64,000 bases of DNA from Eutreptiella sp. 'Long Island Sound 2002'. Lineage: Eukaryota > Euglenozoa > Euglenophyceae > Eutreptiales > Eutreptiaceae. The stretch's first letter is position 1. Each line of letters starts with the position of its first letter. The stretch covers positions 72,694,719 through 72,758,718 of the forward strand of contig OZ038379.1 of NCBI GenBank assembly GCA_964036045.1, given 5' to 3'. The notes under the pieces were generated by a model. The model saw only the letters and a list, made by a program, of their open reading frames with translations, made no database searches and was not told where the DNA came from. Positions 29,051 to 40,255 of the stretch are shown here, one piece after another. Position numbers and translations under genes: made by a program.

Positions 29051-31560
29051 TCGTGTGGGTTTGGTGTTGCCTGGCACCTGTTCCCGTGCCGTGCCTCGTT
29101 GCGTGTTGTGCGCGCTGTCCGGGTTTGCGGCACCTGGTGGCCGTTGTTGCTTGGCATCTGTCTGTGTGCATTGGTTGTGGCCGGCGGCGTGCCTCTCTGG
29201 TGTCCCTCGTGGCCCCGCGTGGTGCATCGCGACTCTTCTGGTCCGGCCGCTCTCGGTGCTCCGGTCCGGCTTTCCCGACGATGTGGTGCCTTTTCCCACC
29301 CTGGGGGCTTTCGCCGCCGGATTTAATGGGCGGCTGCGTGGCGCACGTGGAGGCCGGACGAGAACCGGGTTCATGGTGCCTGCTGCTGGCCCCTGCCGAG
29401 GCAGGGCGCTGGGCTCGCCCCGCGTTGTACCCAGTCGGGGCCCCGCGATGGAGTTGTCCCTGGCGGGTCCCTCCAGTGTCGGTCTTAGGCTGCGTGCACT
29501 GCGGTGGTTTGCCTGTGTGGACCCGGTCACTCACAGGTCCGGGTTCCCGTACCATCCATCTTTCGACGGGGGACTCCACCGGTGCACCAGGGCTGGTTTG
29601 TGTGGACGCCGACACCATTTCTTTCAGGTCGGAGGACGCCACGCCAGGCTGTGCCTGTGCGTGCTCCTCTTGGCCGGGTCGGGCGGGCTGGTTTCCGGGG
29701 CGCGCTTTTGTGCGCCTCACCCTTTGCTGTGGCCCGTTTTGGTGCTCTCTTTGTTTGCTCGGCCCCCTCCGGGCTGTGGTTGCCCTGTTTGTCGTGGTTG
29801 CTTTTTTCTTCCATTCTGTGCGCGGCCAGTGTCTCCGGCATTGTGTGTTTTCCGCCCCGGGTTGCCTTGGGCCTTGGCGTCTTGTCTTCCCCCCCCCACT
29901 TTCTTTTATTTTTGCTTGCCCCACCACCCCCTCCTGCCTTTTTTTTGGTTCCTGCCTTGCTTGTGCTTTTTTCATCTCCCTGCGTCTTTTTTTTTTCCAG
30001 TGTTGCCTCCTGCCATGTTGTGCTGGTTGTGAGGTGCTGGGGTGGTTTGCGTGTCCCGGGCTGTGGCCTGTGTTCGTGTGTGTTGCGGCTGGCATCTTGC
30101 CCCGGCGGGGGCAGGTAGGTAGGTAGGTATCTTCGGGAGCTCGGGATGCCTCCTTTGACATTGCAGGAAGAAGGTCTTACCATGGGGACGTCCTGTCCCT
30201 CCCCCCGGCGGGGGCAGGTTTGCGCTTGCGCTGTGTTGTTCGGTGCTCCCTGGTTGTGCCTGTTGTCTGTGTGCTGTTGTTTGTCTTGTTGCGCGTGTGC
30301 GGTGGCGTCGTGCCAGCGGCGGTTCTCTTCCCTGTACCTCTGGTGCCTCATTGGTGTGCTCTATCCTCTGGTCTTGTTCTGTGGTGCTTGCGGCCTGTCG
30401 TTGCCCTTGGGTGCTGTGGTGGGGTTGCCCTGTTGCGCCGCGACTTGTTGTGCTGTCTCGACTTGCATTGGTGTGTGTTGTATTGATTTCCTTGGTGTAG
30501 TGTTCTGCCCCGTTGTCGGGTGCCGTGTTGTGCTGCCCCACCCCTTCGCCCCCCCGGGTGTTGTGCGCTATTTTCTGTTTTTTCGTGTCGGGTGTGTGTT
30601 GGTTGTGCCGCCCCCCCCCCCCCCTGCTGGTTGTGGTGCCATGAGTTGTGCGGTGTCGTGCGTCTTGTTGTGTTCTGCTGCGGTCTGTGGTGTGGCCTGT
30701 TTTGCTTTTTACCTGGTGCTGTATGTCGTGCCTGTGTTGGGCAGGGTTCGTGCGCCATGCTGTGAGGCGCAGTGGTGTGCTGGGTCTTGTTGTGCTGTTT
30801 TTGTTGTGCTCGACTGTCGTGTGCTGTTGTCTTCTCCGCTGTTTTTTTTCGGTGTTGTTCCTTGCCTTTCCGTGGTGCTCCTGGCTGTTTCTGTCTGTGT
30901 CTCTGCCGTGGTCCGTCTTGCTGTTAGGCGTGGCCCTGTCGCGACGTGTTCTTGTGCTGGTTTCTGCTGCGCTGTGCCGTTTGGTGCTCTTGTTTGCTGT
31001 GGTGTGTCTCTTGATTCTGTGCTGTGTTGTTTGTCCGTCTGCTGCTATGGCGGGTTGTCGTGCTCTGTCCTTCGGCGCGGTGCTGTGTTGTCCGGCTGTG
31101 CTGCCTGTGGTCCGGGTGCTGTCGTTCCTTGTGCCGTGTTTCTGGGCGCCTCTCGTTTCATGGCGCCTCTTGTGCGGTGCTGTGCTGGCGTGCCCGTGTT
31201 GTTGCTTTCTGTGTGGCGCTCTCTCGCCCCTCTTGCGCTGGCTGGTGCTGTGTGTTGTTGCCTGTTGTTTTTGGGTGCTTGCTGTTAGGCCTGGCTGTCC
31301 GCTGTTGTCTCCTTGTGAGTTCCGGTGGCTCTTAGGGAGGTGTTTCGGCGCTGCTGTCCCTGTCGGGCCGCGTGGCTCGCCGCCCTGTGGTTTGGTGTGG
31401 TGTGTCTCGGTGGTCTGCGCCCCTGTGTAGTGGCCTGTGGTGGTGTGCTGTCGTGTGGTGGTGTGCTGTTGTGCTCTGCTGTTTGTTTGCGTCGTTGCCT
31501 GTGCCTGTTGTTTCTTTCCTGCTTCAAAAACCACTGCCAAACCCGTAAAAAAGTTTTTCC
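29051..31560 (+). other. A-depleted block, copy A
   Basis: The + strand is nearly free of A, with long pyrimidine or G/T runs, as at 19.4-23.1 kb. Minus-strand frames of 480 and 555 codons span it, with Thr/His/Gln/Arg/Lys-rich products and no recognisable domain. The counterpart in copy B (37.1-39.54 kb) is similar, but its frames break in different places. I regard the long frames as artefacts. A TTGAAAATACAAATTAGACG boundary marks its right end. Confidence 0.55.
30117..30202 (-). mobile_element. 86-bp insertion with TACC tail and 17-bp target duplication
   Basis: Copy B of the 8 kb unit reads ...TGCCCCGGCGGGGGCAGGTTTGCG... without interruption (38144-38167). Copy A has 86 extra bases flanked by CCCCGGCGGGGGCAGGT at 30100-30116 and 30203-30219. 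Read on the minus strand the insert ends in CCTACCTACCTAC and contains GTAAGACC and CCCGAG, like the 3' end of the 6 kb element at 7.4 kb. This is a textbook severely 5'-truncated non-LTR insertion, and it postdates the 8 kb duplication. Confidence 0.8.
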
Positions 31561-31933
31561 TTTCCTCCTTTATTTGAAAATACAAATTAGACGCAACCCA
31601 CACACCCGCGCGCAGCAAGCCCATGTATCCTTTCTGCAACTTACGTGCTACCCGTGGCTGGCCACACTGTACAGTTGTTGTTGGTGACGGTGATGGTGGC
31701 CATGTTGTTGGGGTTGTTGCCGGTGGTGGTGTTGTTGATGTTTGCTAGGGGTTAACTGCTTTTCCCCCAGGGCCGCTCCCCTAAAGTGACGGAAGTGAGG
31801 AGACGGGGGGCTACAGCGAAGGGAAGGGAGGTACATGGAGAAGAAAGAAAAGGAGAGGGAACGAGGCGTTGTAGCGTCTGGGAAAAAGGTTTCGAGTTTT
31901 ACGCGCTGCTCGTGACAATGTCTTCCTTGCGTT

Positions 31934-32275
31934 GACGGCTTTTTTTACAACAAGAGCACGGCGTTATACTCCTACGCTTGTCGCGGTGCTTACGGCGTTA
32001 ACTATTCTGGGGACACCGACAGAGGCCTCATCCAGGCCTATATAGAGGACCTGCTGGTAGTGGCCCACACCATGCAGCACTCCGTCGAGGGCGTACAGTC
32101 GGTGGCGGCGTACCTGGGGATGACGGTCATGGGGCTCACTCCCCGCAAGTGCGCCATGGCCACTACAAAGGTGGTCCCGCGCTTGCAACTGCGCCTCTGC
32201 TCCCACCTGGTAAACCCCTGGCACTGGGTGCCGGCGGCGGACTCTGTCCCCTACTTGCACCTAGGATTTAATTGA
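31934..32275 (+). pseudogene. Reverse-transcriptase palm fragment, copy A
   Basis: One + frame carries GAYGVNYSGDTDRG, then AYIEDLLVVAHT, then VAAYLGMTVMGL and PRKCAMATTK, and ends DSVPYLHLGFN-stop. The order matches the palm of LINE-type reverse transcriptases: the Y-A-D-D box (here degraded to YIED), the helix before GLxLNxxKC, and the v.YLG strand. Fingers, thumb and endonuclease are absent. Loss of the Ala-Asp of YADD kills catalysis. The GLTPRKC motif is more decayed here than in copy B. Confidence 0.65.
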
Positions 32276-33060
32276 CCCCAAAAAAGTCTCTTCTGGAAAA
32301 AATGCAAAAAGAAAGACAGAAAATGTGCAAAACGACCACAATATCATCCAAAAAGTTGTTACACTCTATTTTTGTGAAATTGGCATACTCATAATAGGGG
32401 GGGGGGGGCTCGCCTGATAAAAATCAGGCGAAATTTATGACAATGTTCCCGTTTGGGCCTCTTTTTTGGGTTTTTGTTCTGTTCTAGAAACGAATTGAAA
32501 AAATGGCAAAAACCACCATTAATGTGCAAAGCAACTGTGATGTGATGTGATCGGCTGTTAATGCCTGTTCTTTTGCATTATGCATACTCAAAGTACGGCA
32601 TTGGGACCTGAGGTAAGGCAAAATAGCTGGAAATTCCCCCGTTTGAGGGTCTTTTTGGGCTTGAGAAAACACTGTTTGAGGCTGATGTTTTGACCATTTT
32701 TGGACAACAAGTGATGTTTTTTGGTGCTGGAGGCTCTGAAACACCCAAGACGTTGCTCCCAATCAATATAAACAACGTTTCAGTGGGCAGGGCTCCCCAA
32801 AAATTGGGTATGGGGCCCTACAATTCTCCACCTCGGCCAAAACAACACTGTTTTCGGCCAGAAAGCTGCATTTTGTGGCCATTTTTGGGCGACAACTGCT
32901 TTTGTTGTGCTGGCGGCTCGGTGACATCTGATAGGCTGCACCAATCCAGTTCAAGACACGTTTCAGTGGGTCGGGCACGCTGAAAATGGGGTATGGGGCC
33001 CTACAACTCGCCAAGAAGGACAAGAAACCACTGTTTTAGGCCACTAATTGGAATTTGTTA
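32276..33060. other. AT-rich tail of the 8 kb unit, copy A
   Basis: No gene. Contains a G homopolymer near 32397 and two diverged ~170-bp repeats: the phrase CGTTTCAGTGGG.(A/C)GGGC..., followed by ATGGGGCCCTACAA, near 32776-32820 and 32957-33005. Confidence 0.55.
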
Positions 33061-33661
33061 CTACATTATACTTACAAGTACCTCTTCAATATCCACATCA
33101 TCAGCGAAACCAACTAATCAAAATATCATCCTACATTCAAATCCAAGGAGCCACCAATGGTAATGAAAGCAAACGACAATCGCAACATGCAAAAACAAAT
33201 GATTTCGAGTGGAAATAGCACGTGCCAAGCTATCATAAGAATAATTGCGAAGCCCCACCACAAAGATCTGAGCATCTGGTTCTCTCAATAGGTTCAGCAT
33301 CGCAGAAAGTGCAGAATTAACACAGAGCTCAGACATCTGCGCTTCTAGAGATATAATAATGCAAACGCAGCAATAACTTTAAAAACATGGAACGTCAGAG
33401 TCAAAAAAAATTTCTAAATCAAAAATCAATCGAGCAAGCTGAACGTAAGAGCGATACAATTAACTCAATGCATGAATTGCAGTGTTCATTTTACCTCAGC
33501 AGGTTCTAAACTCAATCAAGGCATGATTTAAAATGGGAAAGCGGAAAGACAACGCATAAACCACAACAGGTTTCCCAATTCCAAGAGCAAGGAATAATAC
33601 CATACTCTACACTGTGTGTGCAAGCTGAACAGTCACCAGACGCAACCGGAGACAGAGGGCA

Positions 33662-34009
33662 TTACTTGAAGATGGTGTGTGGCTTCATGTGGGACAACCG
33701 CTGCTGCGGGAGAAGCTGATCATTTTCGACATTAGAAAGTCCCAATCCGTTGAGGAAACTAGACTGCTGCTGCTGCTGCCCATGCCATCCAGAGACCGGT
33801 GACAGAAAATTGGAGGAATCGCTAACTGCTGCGGGCGGATGGTGTCCCAACCCTGCAAGTACTTGTGCCAGCCCGTTAACATCAGAGGTAGACATCTGTT
33901 GCTGATGCTGTTGCCCAAGCATAAGTTGTGGCAATGATGAACCAGATGGCCGCTGCTGCAGCGGCTGCATTTGCTGCTGCCCAAAGAGTTGTGCCAAAGG
34001 CGAACACAT
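33662..34009 (-). CDS. Glutamine-rich exon, copy B (open)
   Basis: The minus strand is open from ATG 34009-34007 to TTA/TAA at 33662-33664, 115 codons. It starts MCSPLAQLFGQQQMQ, has a Q-rich core (GQQHQQQM), then SDVNGLAQVLAGLGHHPP, a second Gln run (GWHGQQQQQSS), LNGLGLSNVE, and ends MKPHTIFK. Gln/His/Leu-rich regions of this kind are typical of the C-terminal tails of eukaryotic transcriptional or RNA-binding regulators. The short length and the absence of a folded domain suggest a last exon captured from a host gene. The same exon, with breaks, is in copies A and C. The upstream DNA on the coding side does not give an obvious continuation; the exon start and parent gene are unknown. Confidence 0.45.
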   Translation of the reverse strand: MCSPLAQLFGQQQMQPLQQRPSGSSLPQLMLGQQHQQQMSTSDVNGLAQVLAGLGHHPPAAVSDSSNFLSPVSGWHGQQQQQSSFLNGLGLSNVENDQLLPQQRLSHMKPHTIFK

Positions 34010-34603
34010 GGTGTACCAAGACCCATGTCAAGTCATTGTAAGACATCCACGACTTCATGCCACCCGTTGTGAGCCTTGCAAATGAAAATAAACATGAAAA
34101 GAGGCACAATTGTTGACTAGCTTTGCAAACACGCACGTTTTTACAAATATTCCATAGAGCCACATGGGCATGGCCCATAGACCCGTAGTTTTATCATCAA
34201 TGGTGTACCCAGACCCATGCCCAGACCTCAAGCACAAAATATCGACCCTGTCACCCAAAGCAACGATGTTCAAATACTTCAATGGCACTTAGGACAATCC
34301 AAAACTCAATTGCAACATAACAAAAAGGGCTCAAATGTTCAAATGCGTAGCATTGAGAGCTCAACTATGGGCACTGGGGCCGTACCTTTGTTATAGCTGA
34401 TGTACCGAGACCCAGGTCAAGTCATTGTAAGACATCCACAACTTTATGAAACCCGTTGTGAGGCAAAATTACCCTAAAACTGCGTTTTTCTTTAAGGAAT
34501 CGCAACAAATGGGGCAATATCATTAAATGTATATGTGAAAGTGCCTAATCCTAAGTTTCAAATGCCTTGGTATGGGTGTTAGAACAACTTTGAGCCAGAT
34601 AGT

Positions 34604-34976
34604 AGGGTAGGTACGTAGGTGCATCTGGTTGTGGAGAGGTGCCTGATGGTTCCTGCTGGCGTCGCCCCTGTGACAGACAGGAAGAGGCCCTGCGCATGAA
34701 GAGGGGAGGCGGCTTACATCCCGCTAGACCGCACTGGTGGCCCCCAACAAAGTTGCCCCGGGCAGCACCGGGAGGGCTGATCGCCGCCAGCGTGACGTAC
34801 CTGTTACGCCGGGAGGGTGTGCCCCCGTGCCTGCGCACGTCCCCTCCTTTGAGCGGAACCGTAGGTGTTCATTGGACTTCCTGGCGTAACCCGTTCCAAA
34901 GGCATGCGGGCGGCGTGTTCTTGGTAGTTGGGTTCCGAGGTGCTTGCGTGTCGCACGCCCCGCCTCCAGTCCCCAA
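34604..34976 (-). mobile_element. Short element with TACC tail, copy B
   Basis: Same element as in copy A, with the tail altered to CACCTACGTACCTACCC by one substitution and a ~15-bp difference near 34722-34745. Its presence at the same place in both units shows insertion before the 8 kb duplication. Confidence 0.45.
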
Positions 34977-35416
34977 TAAGGTTTGGAAATTGGTTTCATG
35001 CAAAAATAACCGATTGTTTTCAATTATTTTCATAAAAATAACCAATTATTCTGATTATATGACATAAAAATAATCCGTCATTTTCGATTGTTGTTTCCAC
35101 AAAATGCAATTATTGCCCAAAAGCCGTGTACGTTTACCTAAGGGATAGTAAACTGGATAAGAGATGTGAAAGACATGCTAAACCTCTGACTTTTATCCCA
35201 AATTGCTTTTGATTTTGCAAAATCCTCTGGTTTTTGATAAGAAACATTTCATGGTGTATCAACGAAATATTTCTTTTTCATACATAACTTGTCCGATTAA
35301 TTGGTTTCTACCAGTTTTCAGAACAATCAGTTCTACCGATTATTTGTCACATTAGATCCAATTAATCCAATTAATCAGATTATCCGATTAATTGGTAAAA
35401 CCGATTCCGAACCTTA
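34977..35416. mobile_element. 440-bp AT-rich MITE, copy B
   Basis: Exactly the same length as copy A, with left end TAAGGTTTGGAA (one mismatch) and right end TTCCGAACCTTA. Internal CCGATTAATT-type repeats are conserved. Shared by both units, so older than the duplication. Confidence 0.72.
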
Positions 35417-35439
35417 GTCCCAAAGCAGCGCAGGCCTTA

Positions 35440-37095
35440 GGATGCAGCCATACCCCCGGTCTCCGGACCTCCTTTGGCCGGATCACCTGCATGGCACGAG
35501 CTGCCGCAGTGTCCGGGCTACGGACACTGGGTTTCCTGCTGTTGTGAGGCTCGCGTGCTTTGGTTTGAGTTTCGCGGGAACCCCGCCATTCCTGGCTTGG
35601 GCCTAGAGTGTGCTTGTTTTGGTACGGGTTTGGAATTCGCCCCGCCAATCCTGGCTGGGGTGTTGGGGTGTGTGTGTGTGTTGGTGTGCGCGCCCAGCCT
35701 ATGCCCGGCCAATCCATGCTGTGGTTCGTGGTGGGACTGTGTTGGTTTATGCTTTTGCTGTCACCCTGCCAATCCTAGCTGGGGTGTTGGGGCGTGCATT
35801 TTTGTGTGCGCCCTCGGCCTGTACCCCGCCATTTCTGTCCTGGGTGTGCGGTGTGTGTGTGTGTGTGTTTGCGTGCGCGCTCCGCCTCTGCTCCGCGAAT
35901 CCTGGCTGGGGTTCGTGGTGCGTGTGTCTCGGCTCGGGTTTTTGCTTTCAGCCCGCAAATCCTGGCCGGGGTGTTGGGGTGTGTGTGTTTGTGTGTGCGC
36001 TCTGCCCGTACCCCGCCTTTCTTGGGTGGTGCGTGCCATGTGGGTGTGTGTGCTTGGGTCCCAGTTTTGGTTGCGCCCGGCCATTCCTGCGTGGGGTGTT
36101 GGGGTGTGTGTATGGGTGCGCGCCCCCCGCCTCTACCCCGCCAATCCTGGCTGGGGCTTTGGGGCGTGTGTGTTTGTGTGCGCGCTCCGCCTGCACCCTG
36201 CCTTTCCTGGCTCGGGTGTGCGGTGTGGGTGTGTGTGCTTTTGTTCGGGTATCGGCTGTACCCCGCCATTCCTGGCTGACGTGTTTGGTTGTATGTTTCC
36301 TGGTGTGCGCTCCGCCTGTACCCCGCCAGTCCTGGCTGCCTTGTGCATGGTGGGTGTGTGTTCTTGGGCTCAGGTTTCGGCTGCGCCCCGCCATTCCTTG
36401 CTGGGGTGCTCGGGTGTGTGTTTTTGTGTGCGCGCTCCGCCTGTATCCCGCCAATCCTGGCTAGGGTGTGCGTTTGAGGTGTGTCTTCATGGGCTCGGCT
36501 CCAGGCGGCGCCCCGGCATTCCTGGCTCGGGTGTTGGGTTGTGTGTTTTTGTGTGTGCGCTCCGCCTGTACCCCGCCAATCCTGGCTCGGGTGTGCGGTG
36601 TGGGTGTGTGTGCTTGGGCTCAGGCTGCGGCTGCGCCCTGCCAACTCCTGCTGGGGTGTTGGGTTGTGTGTTTTGCTGTGTGCGCTCCGCCTGTACCCCG
36701 CCAATCCTGGCTTGGGTGTGCGGTGTAGGTGTCTGTGCTTGGGCTCGGGTTTCGGCTGCGCTTCGCCATTCCTGGCTGGGGTGTTGGGGTGTGTGTGTTC
36801 GTGTGCTCGCTCCGCAATTACCTTGCCAATACTGGCCGGGCTTTGCGATGTTGCTGTGTGTGTTTGGGCTCTGGTTTTAGCTGCGCCCCGCAATTCCTGG
36901 CTCGGGAGTTGGGTTGTGTGCTTTGATGTGTGCGCTCCGCCTGTACTCCGTCCATCCTGGACTGGTTGTGTGGTGTGGGTGTGTGTTCTTGGGCTCCGAT
37001 TTCGGCTGCGCCCCTCCATCCCTGGCTCGGGTGTCGGGGTGTGTGTGTTGGTCTGCGCACTCCACCCGTACCCCGCCGTTCCTCGCTAGGGTTTG
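35440..37095 (+). repeat. 125-bp minisatellite, copy B
   Basis: Same two-part unit as copy A, with CGCTCCGCC tags recurring at ~122-125 bp. The number and order of half-units differ slightly from copy A (one extra or missing half near 36.1-36.3 kb relative to 28.0-28.2 kb), showing unequal exchange or slippage since duplication. Confidence 0.88.
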
Positions 37096-39540
37096 TGTCG
37101 TGTGGGTTGGGTGTTGCCTGGCACCTGTTCCCGTGCGGTGCCTCGTTGCGTGTTGTGCGCGCTGTCTAGATTTGCGGCACCCGGTGGCCGTTGTTGCTTG
37201 GCATCTGTCTGTGTGCCTTGGTTGTGGCCGGCGGCGTGCCTCTCTGGCGTCCCTCGTGGCCCCGCCTGGTGCGTCGCGACTCTTCCAGTCCAGCCGCTCT
37301 CGGTGCTCCGGTTGGCTTTCCCGACGATGTAATGCCTTTCTCCACCCTGGGGGCTTTTGCCGCCGGATTGAATGGGCGGCTGCGTGGGGCACGTGGAAGC
37401 CGGCCAAGAACCGGGTTCATGGTGCCTGCTGCTTTTCCCCTGCCGAGGCAGGGCGCTGGGCTCGCTCCGCGTTGTGAGCGTTCGGGGCCCCGCGATGGGG
37501 TTGTCCCTGGCGGGTCCCTCCAGCGTCTGTCTTGGGCTGCGTGCGCTGCGGTGGTTTGCCTGCGTGGACCCGGTCACTCACGCGTCTGGTTTCCCGTACC
37601 ATCCCTCTTTCGACGGGGGACTCCGCCGGTGCACCGGGGCTTGTTTGTGTGGACGCCGACACCATTCCTTTCAGATCGGAGGACACCACGCCCGGGTGTG
37701 CGTGTGTGTGCTCCTCTTGGCCAGGTCGGGCGGGCTGGTTTCCGGGGCGCGCTTTGGTGCGCCTCACATTTTCCTGTGGCCCGTTTTGGTGCTCTCCTTG
37801 TTTGCTCGGCCCCCTCCGGGCTGCGGTTGCCCTGTTTACGGTGGTTGCTTTTTTTCTTCCGTTCTGTGCGCGGCCGGTGTCTCCGGCGTTGTGTGTTTTC
37901 CGCCCCGGGTTGCCTTGGGCCTTGGTGTCTTGTCTTCCCCCCCCACTTTCTTTTATTTTTGCTTGCCCCACCACCCCCTCCCCCCGTTATTTTTGTTCCT
38001 GCCTTGCTTGTGTTTTTTTCCCTTCCCTGCGTCTTTTTTTTTTCCGGTGTTGCGTCCTGCCGTGTTGTGCTGGTTGTGCTGTGCCGGGGTGGTTTGCGTG
38101 TCCCGGGCTGTGGCCTGTGTTGGTGTGTGTTGCGCATGGGGTTGTGCCCCGGCGGGGGCAGGTTTGCGCTTGCGCTGTGTTGTTGTTTGGTGCTCCCTGG
38201 TTGTGCCTGTCGTCTGTGTGCTGTTGCCTGTCTTGTTGCGCATGTGCGGTGGCGCCGTGCCAGCGGCGGTTCTCTTCCCTGTACCTCTGGTGCCCTGTTT
38301 GTGTGCTTTATCCTCTGGTCTTGTTCTGCGGTGTTTCTGGCCTGTCGTTGCCCTTGGGTGCTGTGGGGGGGTTGCCCTGTTGCGCCGGGTCTTGTTGTCT
38401 GTCTCGACTTGCGTTGGTGTGTGTTGTGTTGATCTCTTTGGTGTAGTGTTCTACCCCGTTGTCGGGTGCCGTGTCATGCTGCCCCACCCCTTCGCCCTCC
38501 CGGGTGCTGTGTGCTCTTTTTTTTGTTTCTTCGTGTCGGGTGTGTGTTGGTTGTGCCGCTCCCCATCCCCCCCGCTGGTTGTGGTGCCATGAGTTGTGCG
38601 GTGTTGTGCGTCTTGTCGTGTTCTGCTGCGGTCTGTGGTGTGGCCTGTTTTGCTTTTTGCCTGGTGCTGTGTGTTGTGCTTGTTGGGCAGGGTTCTTACG
38701 CCGTGCTGTGGGGCGCAGTGGTGTGCTGGGTCTTGTTGTGCTGTTTCTGTTGTGCTCCACTGTTGTGTGCTGTTGTTTTCTCCGCTGTCTTCTTTTCGGC
38801 GTTGTTCCTTGCCTTTCTGTGGTGCTCCCGGCTGTTTCTGTCTGTGTGATGCTCTGCCGTGGTGCGTCTTGCTGTTAGGCGTGGCCCTGTCGCGTTGTGT
38901 TCTTGTCCTGGTTTCTGCTGCGCTGTGCTGTTTGGTGCTCTTGTTTGCTGTGGTGTGTCTCTTGGTTCTGTGCTGTGTTGTTTGTTTCTTTGCGGTGCTT
39001 CCGTCGCGTCTTGCCTCGTCCGCTGCTATCGCGGGTTGTCGTGCTGTGTCCTCTAGCATGGTGCTGTGTTGTCCTGCAGTGCTGCCTGTGGTCCGGGTGC
39101 TGTCGTTCCTTGTGCCGTGTTTCCGGGCGCCTGTCGTTTCATGGCGCCTCTTGTGCGGTGCTTTGCTGGCCTGCCCGCGTTGTTTCTTTCTGTGTGGCGC
39201 TCTCTCGCCCCTCTTGCGCTGGGCGGTGCTGTGTGTTGTTGCCTGTTGTTTTTGGGTGTTTGCTGTTGGGCCTGGCTGTCCGCTGTTGTCTCCTAGTGGG
39301 TTTTCGTGGCTTCTTCTGAGGTGTTTCGGCGCTGCTGTCCCTGTCGGGCCGCGTGGCTCGCCGCCCTGTGGTTTGGTGTGGTGTGTCTCGGTGGTCTGCG
39401 CCCCTGTGTTGTACCCTGTGGTGCTGTGCTGTCGTGTGGTGGTGTGCTGTTGTGCTCTGCTGTTTGTTTGCGTCGTTGCCTGTGCCTGTTGTTTCTTTTC
39501 TGCTTCAGAAAGGACTGCCAAACCCGTAAAAAAATTTTCT
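37096..39540 (+). other. A-depleted block, copy B
   Basis: Counterpart of 29.05-31.56 kb, uninterrupted by the small insertion. Frames open on the minus strand break at different points from those of copy A, which argues against selection on any protein. Confidence 0.55.
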
Positions 39541-39904
39541 TCTCCTCTTTTTTTTGAAAATACAAATTAGACGCAACCTACACACCCGCGCGCAGCAAGC
39601 CCATGTATCCTTTCTGCAACTTACGTGCTACCCGCGGCTGGCCACACTGTACAGTTGTTGTTGGTGACGGTGATGGTGGCCATGTTGTTGGTGTTGTTGC
39701 CGGTGGTGTTGTTGTTGATTTTTGCTAGGGGTTAACTGCTTTTCCCCCAGGGCCGCTACCCTAAAATGACGGAGATGAGGAGACGAGGGGCTACGGGGAA
39801 GGGAAGGGAGGTACATGGAGAAGAAAGAAAAGGAGGAGGAACGAGGCGTTGTAGCGTCTGGGAAAAAGGTTTCTAGTTTTACGCGCTGCTCGTGACGATG
39901 TCTT

Positions 39905-40255
39905 CCTTGCTTTGACGGCTTATTTTATGACAAGGGCACGGCGTTATACCCCCACGCTCGTCAGGGTGCTTACGGCGTTAACTATTCTGGGGACGCCGAC
40001 AGAGGCCTCATCGAGGCCTATATAGAGGACCTGCTGGTAGTGGCCCACACCATGCAGCACTCCGTTGAGGGCGTAGAGTCGGTGGCCGCGTACCTGGGGA
40101 TGACGGGCATGGAGCTCAATCCCAGCAAGTGCGCCATGGCCACTACAAAGGTCGTCCCGGGCTTGCAACTGCGCCTCTGCTCGCACCTGGTAAACCCCTG
40201 GCACTGGGTGCCGGCGGCGGACTCCGTCCCCTACTTGCACCTAGGATTTAATTGA
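39905..40255 (+). pseudogene. Reverse-transcriptase palm fragment, copy B
   Basis: Better preserved than copy A. The frame reads FDGLFYDKGTALYPHARQGA, YGVNYSGDADRGLIEAYIED, LLVVAHT, then YLGMTGMELNPSKCAM, the canonical GLxLNxxKC helix-turn of LINE palms, then DSVPYLHLGFN. The catalytic YADD is YIED in both copies, so that change predates the duplication. The frame stops where AT-rich DNA begins, cutting the protein after the palm. HARQGAY may be the remnant of the R-Q-G-x-P-L-S-P block with a deletion. Confidence 0.68.

Larger units (their letters stand above)
25022..33108 (+). repeat. ~8 kb tandem unit, copy A
   Basis: AGCTATCATAAGAATAATTG lies at 25141, 33228 and 41211, and the sequence around all three is nearly identical. 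This gives unit lengths of about 8087 and 7983 bp. Copy A holds, in order, the Gln-rich exon, a short element with a TACC tail, a 440-bp MITE, a 125-bp minisatellite, an A-depleted block, a reverse-transcriptase fragment and ~780 bp of AT-rich sequence. The extra length of copy A is accounted for almost wholly by the 103-bp insertion near 30.1-30.2 kb. Confidence 0.85.

Noticed and set aside
28719-31639. Minus-strand open frames of 480 and 555 codons
   Set aside because: The + strand is almost free of A here, which removes minus-strand stop codons. The counterpart frames in the second 8 kb unit break at other places, and the products are low-complexity.
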